10,738 nucleotides of DNA, from positions 1 to 10,738 of the forward strand of contig DATANR010000292.1 in the NCBI GenBank assembly GCA_036266155.1. Reading direction: 5' to 3'. Shown here in pieces: positions 5,793 to 10,738 of this stretch. The stretch comes from SIAJ01 sp036266155 (lineage in GTDB: Bacteria > Planctomycetota > Planctomycetia > Gemmatales > Gemmataceae). Numbering within the stretch: position 1 is the stretch's first letter; each line of letters opens with the position of its first letter. Below the pieces are notes generated by a model, which worked only from the letters and a program-made list of their open reading frames with translations, was not told the origin of the DNA and did not search any database. Made by a program: the position numbers and the translations under genes.

Positions 5793-7214
5793 CTACTTCG
5801 GCATCGGCCCGAAATCGACCTGGTAACTGATCATCGAGCTATACGCAACCGCCCCCGCGGCCTGGCCATTGCCAATGAAGAAGTAGATCGGCAAATTGCC
5901 TTTGAAATCCGCGACGTTGAAAGTCATTTCACCCTCGCCGCTCATGCCGGCCAGGGGTTTGGGAGGCACGGCGAAAGTCCGAATCTGTTTCGCTTCCTGG
6001 ATCATCAGCGAGACGCCGACGATCTCGGGCATCTCCTTGCCTTTGCGCAGTTGCCACTTGTACTTGATCGTCAGCTTGCCATCGACGACCTTCAAGGGCA
6101 CATCTTCCTGCGGCCAGAGCCACATGCGGTCGCCCCCTTTGAATGGATTCATGCCGAGCATGATGGACCCCGGCACCGTCCAGTTCTTGCCGCCGATGGG
6201 GATGCCATCCGGCATGTCCGCCGCGACCGGCTTTTCGGCAGGGCCCTTCTTCGGATCCATTTTGGGATCCTTCTTTGGATCCATCTTGGGATCTTTCTTC
6301 GGCTCCATTTTCGGATCGTTGCCGAGCTTGCCGCGCGGCATCACCGGATCGTCCTTGCCACCGGGGGCCGTCGGGTCGAGGTCGGGGGCCTTCGCGGGTA
6401 CGGCGGCCGTTGCTTCGCCGTCCTTGCCCTTCTGCAACTCTGCTCTGCGCTCGGCCTCGGTCGCTCGTTTCTCGGCGGCGGCAAGTTTGTCCTTCGTGTC
6501 TTTGAGTTCTTTTAGCGGAACCATGTCTTTTGGCGGCGTTGATTTGTATTTGTCGAAATCAGCCTTCACCGCGGCGGTCCCGGCTTCGGCCTGCTTGACC
6601 TTGTCGTCCAATTCCTTGGCCCGCTTGTCGGCCGAGTCGGCCCGTTCGCGCAAGGGACCGACCTCGCCGCGCGACAGGATCAGCATTGTGGCCCCGCCGC
6701 CGATGCCGAGCACGGCCAGGATGCCGCCCAGGTAAAGGGGCATCATGCTCGGCTTGCCCGTCGCCGACTTGCCCGACTTGTGGATCTTGCTGACCGACGA
6801 CTTCGGTTCCGGCTTGCGATGTCGGCCGGTTTTCGGCGCTGGCGTCTCTTCTTCGTCGTTGCCGCCGATCAATGACGGCGTCGGGAACGAAAAATCGTCG
6901 CCCGCCGCGGTCGGAGCCGGATCGGGTTCCGGATCTTCCGCCACGCGTGCCGGACGCCGCCGCTTCGTCTTGGGGGCCGAGTATTCGTCGTCATCGTCCG
7001 ACGACGAGAAGCGTGCATCGCTGTTGAATGCAAAGTCGGCGGCGGGGGCCGACACGGGCGCCGGGGCTGCCGGCGCCTGCACGATCTCCGACGACATGTC
7101 GGCGAGGGGCACCTCAATTGGGTGATTGCGCGGGCACTTGCCCTTGCGGCCCGCAAGCTCATCGCGGACCTGATAAGTCTTTTCGCACTCTTCGCAATAG
7201 ACGCCGATGGACAT
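5793..7214 (-). CDS. Zinc-ribbon, single-helix membrane protein with coiled coil; unknown function
   Basis: The 473-residue product starts with a zinc-ribbon-like module: Cys7-x2-Cys10 and Cys27-x3-His31 (CEEC ... CPRNH), a variant in which His takes the place of the usual fourth Cys. A long low-complexity region follows (40-155), with an acidic patch SSDDDDEY (71-78) and basic patch KTKRRRPAR (82-90). One membrane helix spans about 157-181 and a charged coiled coil about 184-262. A Lys/Pro linker holds three 8-residue repeats (300-323), and a beta-rich C-terminal domain spans about 340-473. By charge the N-terminus is probably cytoplasmic and the C-terminus outside. I do not recognise the C-terminal domain. 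The start at ATG 7214 has GGGAG 8 bases upstream. The gene lies 100 bases after the kinase gene in the same direction, which suggests a common transcript and a related role. Confidence 0.82.
   Translation of the reverse strand: MSIGVYCEECEKTYQVRDELAGRKGKCPRNHPIEVPLADMSSEIVQAPAAPAPVSAPAADFAFNSDARFSSSDDDDEYSAPKTKRRRPARVAEDPEPDPAPTAAGDDFSFPTPSLIGGNDEEETPAPKTGRHRKPEPKSSVSKIHKSGKSATGKPSMMPLYLGGILAVLGIGGGATMLILSRGEVGPLRERADSADKRAKELDDKVKQAEAGTAAVKADFDKYKSTPPKDMVPLKELKDTKDKLAAAEKRATEAERRAELQKGKDGEATAAVPAKAPDLDPTAPGGKDDPVMPRGKLGNDPKMEPKKDPKMDPKKDPKMDPKKGPAEKPVAADMPDGIPIGGKNWTVPGSIMLGMNPFKGGDRMWLWPQEDVPLKVVDGKLTIKYKWQLRKGKEMPEIVGVSLMIQEAKQIRTFAVPPKPLAGMSGEGEMTFNVADFKGNLPIYFFIGNGQAAGAVAYSSMISYQVDFGPMPK
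6246..6317 (-). repeat. Three 24-base tandem repeats inside the zinc-ribbon gene
   Basis: Three consecutive 24-base units (6246-6269, 6270-6293, 6294-6317) encode DPKMDPKK, DPKMDPKK and DPKMEPKK as read from this strand (residues 300-323 in the order EPKK, DPKK, DPKK). The units differ at a few mostly silent positions, so the array is not brand new. In-frame gain or loss of copies would only change linker length. Confidence 0.85.
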
Positions 7215-7314
7215 GGCCGCGGCTCCCGATTCGGGCGCGAGTCGCCCGCATTAGAACCAGCTTACCGTCCCGGCCCGTGCATACAAGCAGAAACCGGCCA
7301 GTCACACGGCAAAA
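7215..7314. other. Spacer between kinase and zinc-ribbon genes
   Basis: This 100-base gap holds the ribosome site of the zinc-ribbon gene (minus-strand GGGAG, 7223-7227) and a short perfect hairpin, CGGGCG (7232-7237) against CGCCCG (7243-7248) around CGAGT. The hairpin is in the leader just before that ribosome site. I see no convincing promoter or terminator, so read-through from the kinase gene is possible. Confidence 0.45.
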
Positions 7315-10300
7315 TCACTTGGCGGCTTCGATCTGATCGGCCAGCTTTTTGAGATCCACCGTGAGCCCACGCAAGACTTCAACGTGAAGCCGCAGGTCTG
7401 TCTCGTGCTTTCGCATCGCGGCTTCCGCGTCCGCCAGCTTTTTCGGGTCGCCCTTGGCAGATGCTTGCCGGTCCTTCTTGCTGGCATCCAGGCCTTCTTG
7501 GCTCCCTTCAAATAGCCGCCACTGGTCCACGAACTCGTTACGCAGATTCAACAGCTTGGTGGCCAACACCTTTTGCTCTTGTGTGAAATCGCTCGGGATC
7601 TCAACCGGTGCAACGAGATTCGGCTTGATCTTGGTCTGGATGCGGCCCACAGTCGTTTTGGCCAACCGAAGGAGCAGTGCCTCGTATTCGGTGATGAGCT
7701 TTTTGAACTCTTCCTCGGAACTCGGCAACGGGGCAATTTCGTCGGCCACCTTGCCCAGATCGGCCAGAAGCGTGCGGATTGCCGCCGTTCGGACCAGTAT
7801 GTTTTGCTCGGCCGCACGCGTCTGCGTTGCCGCTTCGTCGCGGGCTTTGGCGTCGGCCGGGCGCTCGCGACTCAGTTTCTTCAACAGTGCGATGCTGGCT
7901 TCGGCACTCGCCTTGTGCATGACAATCTCGTCGCGCGGCCGCAGCAGACGGATCGCCGCCGGGACATTGAGCACGTTATTCGTCTTCAACCCTTCCTCGG
8001 TCCATGAGTTTTCAGGCCCGATCGTGACCAGGATGCGGCCGACCGGGGTCTTTACGATCCGGAGCACCAGGGCGTCATATTCCGCCAGGGCCCCTTTGAA
8101 GCTCGCTTCCGCGGATTCACCCGTCGGCGCGACCGCCACGGGGACGCCCAGTTGAGCTGCCAGTTCGCGAAGGTCAACCACAAACCTCGTAAGCGCCTTC
8201 TCAGTTGTTCCCAGCGACCGCTCGCAATCCTTGAGAGCCAGCTGAGCCGCTTCCAACTCGTTGAGCGGGATCACCCCCGCGTCGGCCCGTTCCTTCGCGA
8301 TGCGCGCATCGAGCGCGGCTTTCTCCCAGCGGCCAATCTCTTTCTCGAAACGCGGCACGAGCAGTCCGAATTCATTGCGCAGGACCAACAGGCGGCGGGC
8401 CATGAAGAGGTCGTCGTCCTTACCAGTCAGCTTCTCCGGCGAAGTACCGGGTGGAGCGACCAGCAGCAGCTTGCCGGGACCCGTCTTCGCCAGTTGCTCA
8501 GTCAGGCTCTGAAACTCATTCGTCAGTTTCATGAGCTTGTCGTCCCACGAGTTATCGACTGTCTTGCTCACGGGCGGCTTGGTGGTCACGGGCTTGGCCC
8601 CGAGTTCACCGGCGATCTGCTCCATCTCGGCGAGCAACTTCGTCGCTGCCTTATATTCGTTTTCCAGCTCCCGCAGCGGGACCGGCGTCGTCGCCTGCGG
8701 CAACTGCAGCGCGAACTTCTGGGCCCGCGGCATGATCAGGGCGAACTGATCACGCATGCTCAGCAAGCGCTTCGCCTTGTCGCGTTCCGACTCCCTCAGT
8801 CCTGCGACCGCCTTGTCCAAGTCCATAACCGGGCCGGGCTGAGCAAACAGCGCCCCGACCAACGTGTCGGCCAGACGGTTTCGGAGTTCCAAGAACTGAA
8901 CGGTCAACTTGTCCAGCTTCGCCTCCCACTCCGGGTCGCTCTTAACCGACGGTGGACCGGACGGGCCAGGAACAGGAACGGGACCCGGCGCCTTCGATTG
9001 GTTCGTTAGTTCCTGACTGATCTTGAATGCGACCTTGTACGCTTCAAGCATTGCTTCCCGTGCCTTGTCGGGGGGCGTGCCCTGCTTCGTCGCCTGCATC
9101 ATGAGTGCCGACAGCCGGGCGGCGAGCGGGTCCATCTCTCCCGGCTTGAGTTTCCCGGCCAAGACAAGCTGTTGGATAAGTTGGCCCAGCTCGGTTTCCA
9201 TTTTCCGCATGTCGACGTCGGACACGGAATCCTTTGGCGCCGCCTCGGCGACGGCTGTTACTTTGACGATTTGCTTGCCGTCGCGCTCGATCTTCACGAT
9301 TTCCGGATCCGCCTTCGCGGGCTTGCCGTCCTTGCTCGCCCGTACGTGGTAAGTGCCCGGCTTCAAGCGCACCTCCTGTGGGCCGGCCCCAAGGATCGTC
9401 AACTCCTCACCGTCGAGGGCGACCTTGATCGCCGGGTCGTCGACCTCGACCACGAGTGTCCCTTGGCGGGTCTTGAAATAGAGCACCACACCGAGGACAA
9501 GGATGCCGGCCAGGATCGGCAAGCTGGTTTCAAGCCACCGCGGCACTCGCCTCTGCCGTCGGCGCGCGTTGGCTTGCGGATCGGCGAGGAAACCACTCAG
9601 ACGCAGGGACACATCGGCCGCGAGCTGAAAGCGCTTGGCCGGGTCCTTTTCAAGAAGCTGCATGATGATCGCCTCCAGGGCCGCGGGGAAATCCGGAACA
9701 GTCTCCCGGATCGGCCGCGGCGGATCGTTTGCAATGCGGTTCAAAACGCCCATCGTGTTCCCGGCCCGGAACGGCGGGAAGCCGGTCGCCAATGTGTAAA
9801 GCACGCTGCCAAGGCTAAAGAGGTCGCTGCGGTGGTCGCCGGTTTCGCCGCGCGTCTGCTCGGGGCTCATGTACAACGGCGTGCCGGCCGCGGTGCCGCT
9901 CTGCGTGAGCCGGGCGTCGTCGGCGGCACGAGCGAGGCCGAAGTCGGTGATCTTGACGCGCTCGACGCCGTTTTCGAGCAGGATGTTCGCGGGCTTGATG
10001 TCGCGGTGGACCAAGCCTTGAGCGTGGGCGGCCGCCAAGCCGCAAGCGGCTTGATGGCCAATGCGGGCGATGTCTTTGGGTGGTAGCGGCCCATCGCGAT
10101 CGAGCCGGGCCTGGAGCGAGATGCCGGAGACATACTCCATCACGAGGTACGGCAGTTCGCCCGGCTCTACGGCGTGAATCGTGACAATGTGATCGTGACT
10201 GACCGCCGCGGCCGCCCTCGCCTCGCGGAGGAAGCGCTGCCGGGCCGTTCCGCTCGGCGCGAGATAGGGGGCCATCACCTTGATCGCAATCGGCCGCAGC

Positions 10301-10692
10301 AGGTCCGTATCGATCGCCTTGAGCACGATCCCCATCGCGCCGCGGCCGATCACTTCCATCACCTGATAGCGACCGAGCGTCCCGAGCAAACCCGGCTGAT
10401 CCGTCGGCGTCAAGAAGTCGAGCGCGATCGGCAGGCCGTTATCGTCATCGGGAAAGAATTCCCGCAGCCGATGCAGCGTCTTGGTCATCTCCGGATCGTC
10501 GTCCGTCGCCCCCGCCAGCCGGCTTGCATCGCGGAGCCACCCCGACGAACCCACGGCAACTTCATCGAGCACTTGGCGGCAGCGCGCGCAACTGGCGAGA
10601 TGTTCCTCCAACTCGGCGTAATCGGGAACGTCGGTGTCGGCGATCAACGCGTGCCAGCGTGAGGCATCGGGACAGCGGGTTGTTTGGATCAT
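7315..10692 (-). CDS. Transmembrane Hanks-type Ser/Thr protein kinase with zinc-finger, PEGA-like and four-repeat outer region
   Basis: This 1125-residue kinase phosphorylates proteins on Ser/Thr in the cytoplasm. Near the N-terminus His31-x3-Cys35-x2-Cys38 matches the zinc-binding anti-sigma (ZAS) motif. The kinase domain (about 109-368) is complete: glycine loop GRGAMGIV at 116-123, Lys138 in IAIKVM, Glu157, HRDIKPAN at 229-236, DFG at 250-252, SPEQ at 276-279 and DLFSLG at 290-295. One membrane helix spans about 388-407. A PEGA-like beta domain follows (GTLVVEVDDPAIKVALDGEE, to about 479), then helices, a Pro-rich linker (567-582) and four diverged helical repeats filling 587-1125. Planctomycete kinases with such N-termini often lie next to an ECF sigma factor gene; any such gene would be upstream, off the window. 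ATG 10692 has a purine-rich stretch 7 bases before it and is the only sensible start. The substrate and signal are unknown. Confidence 0.93.
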   Translation of the reverse strand: MIQTTRCPDASRWHALIADTDVPDYAELEEHLASCARCRQVLDEVAVGSSGWLRDASRLAGATDDDPEMTKTLHRLREFFPDDDNGLPIALDFLTPTDQPGLLGTLGRYQVMEVIGRGAMGIVLKAIDTDLLRPIAIKVMAPYLAPSGTARQRFLREARAAAAVSHDHIVTIHAVEPGELPYLVMEYVSGISLQARLDRDGPLPPKDIARIGHQAACGLAAAHAQGLVHRDIKPANILLENGVERVKITDFGLARAADDARLTQSGTAAGTPLYMSPEQTRGETGDHRSDLFSLGSVLYTLATGFPPFRAGNTMGVLNRIANDPPRPIRETVPDFPAALEAIIMQLLEKDPAKRFQLAADVSLRLSGFLADPQANARRRQRRVPRWLETSLPILAGILVLGVVLYFKTRQGTLVVEVDDPAIKVALDGEELTILGAGPQEVRLKPGTYHVRASKDGKPAKADPEIVKIERDGKQIVKVTAVAEAAPKDSVSDVDMRKMETELGQLIQQLVLAGKLKPGEMDPLAARLSALMMQATKQGTPPDKAREAMLEAYKVAFKISQELTNQSKAPGPVPVPGPSGPPSVKSDPEWEAKLDKLTVQFLELRNRLADTLVGALFAQPGPVMDLDKAVAGLRESERDKAKRLLSMRDQFALIMPRAQKFALQLPQATTPVPLRELENEYKAATKLLAEMEQIAGELGAKPVTTKPPVSKTVDNSWDDKLMKLTNEFQSLTEQLAKTGPGKLLLVAPPGTSPEKLTGKDDDLFMARRLLVLRNEFGLLVPRFEKEIGRWEKAALDARIAKERADAGVIPLNELEAAQLALKDCERSLGTTEKALTRFVVDLRELAAQLGVPVAVAPTGESAEASFKGALAEYDALVLRIVKTPVGRILVTIGPENSWTEEGLKTNNVLNVPAAIRLLRPRDEIVMHKASAEASIALLKKLSRERPADAKARDEAATQTRAAEQNILVRTAAIRTLLADLGKVADEIAPLPSSEEEFKKLITEYEALLLRLAKTTVGRIQTKIKPNLVAPVEIPSDFTQEQKVLATKLLNLRNEFVDQWRLFEGSQEGLDASKKDRQASAKGDPKKLADAEAAMRKHETDLRLHVEVLRGLTVDLKKLADQIEAAK
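7318..8934 (-). repeat. Four diverged tandem domain repeats in the kinase's outer region
   Basis: Residues 587-702, 716-852, 865-990 and 995-1125 each share three landmarks in the same order. The first is a Gly after a long helix: LVGAL (613), GPGKLL (740), PVGRIL (885), TVGRIQ (1016). The second is RLLSMRDQF (642), RLLVLRNEF (767), RLLRPRDEI (915), KLLNLRNEF (1046). The third is the closing helix: LLAEMEQIAGEL, FVVDLRELAAQL, LLADLGKVADEI, LTVDLKKLADQI. Units 3 and 4 are the most alike, for example FKGALAEYDALVLRI and FKKLITEYEALLLRL. The repeat is seen at protein level; the DNA has diverged. Confidence 0.8.
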
Positions 10693-10710
10693 GGCTTCGC
10701 TCTCTTCTTG

Positions 10711-10738
10711 GCGAGCGGAGCGGCGTAAACCGCCCCTT
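10711..10738. other. Short hairpin-like GC motif at the window edge, upstream of the kinase
   Basis: GGCG (10722-10725) pairs with CGCC (10731-10734) around a short loop in the sequence GAGCGGCGTAAACCGCCCC. It may be part of a larger intergenic repeat or of the kinase's leader. The window ends here, so this cannot be settled. Confidence 0.25.

Noticed and set aside
8152..10086. Two long + strand frames (285 and 304 codons) opposite the kinase gene
   Set aside because: They lie antisense to the kinase repeats and catalytic domain, with Arg/Gln-rich composition typical of shadow frames and no supporting features.

Overview
The window looks like chromosomal DNA of a planctomycete, most likely of the Gemmata type. 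This is inferred, not proven. The reasons are high GC, many exported proteins of unknown function, a Hanks-type serine/threonine kinase with an N-terminal HxxxCxxC zinc-finger motif and a PEGA-like domain after the membrane helix, a zinc-ribbon membrane protein, and long hairpin repeats between genes. Six complete genes and one gene end fill nearly all of it. No gap exceeds about 205 bases, and I see no tRNA, rRNA, CRISPR array, transposase or integrase.

Layout. Positions 3-83 (+) hold the last 26 codons of an unidentified gene that overlaps hslU (76-1419, +), the ATPase of the HslUV protease. A 27-bp stem hairpin (1455-1515) separates hslU from a convergent gene for an exported alpha/beta hydrolase (1593-3005, -), which seems to lack its catalytic histidine. 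A small exported proline-rich protein follows (3120-3749, +), divergent from the hydrolase. It converges, across a second long hairpin (3755-3824), on an exported transglutaminase-like/helical-repeat protein (3832-5589, -). Upstream of that gene, and just after the stop of the next one, lies a third hairpin with perfect 21-bp arms (5714-5782). The minus strand then carries a zinc-ribbon/single-helix/coiled-coil membrane protein (5793-7214) and a 1125-residue transmembrane serine/threonine kinase (7315-10692).

Working together. HslU with its peptidase HslV forms a cytoplasmic ATP-dependent protease. The other five proteins are all predicted to be exported or membrane-anchored. The kinase and the zinc-ribbon protein are in the same direction, 100 bases apart, and may be co-transcribed. 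Both place a small zinc-binding-type module in the cytoplasm and a helical or coiled-coil region outside the membrane, so a shared signalling role is a reasonable guess but unproven.

The most unusual points are: (1) the extracytoplasmic part of the kinase consists of four diverged copies of a ~115-135-residue helical unit; (2) the hydrolase has Gln where the catalytic His is expected and no His at all after its acid residue; (3) three unrelated near-perfect long inverted repeats each sit just past a stop codon and lack U-tracts.
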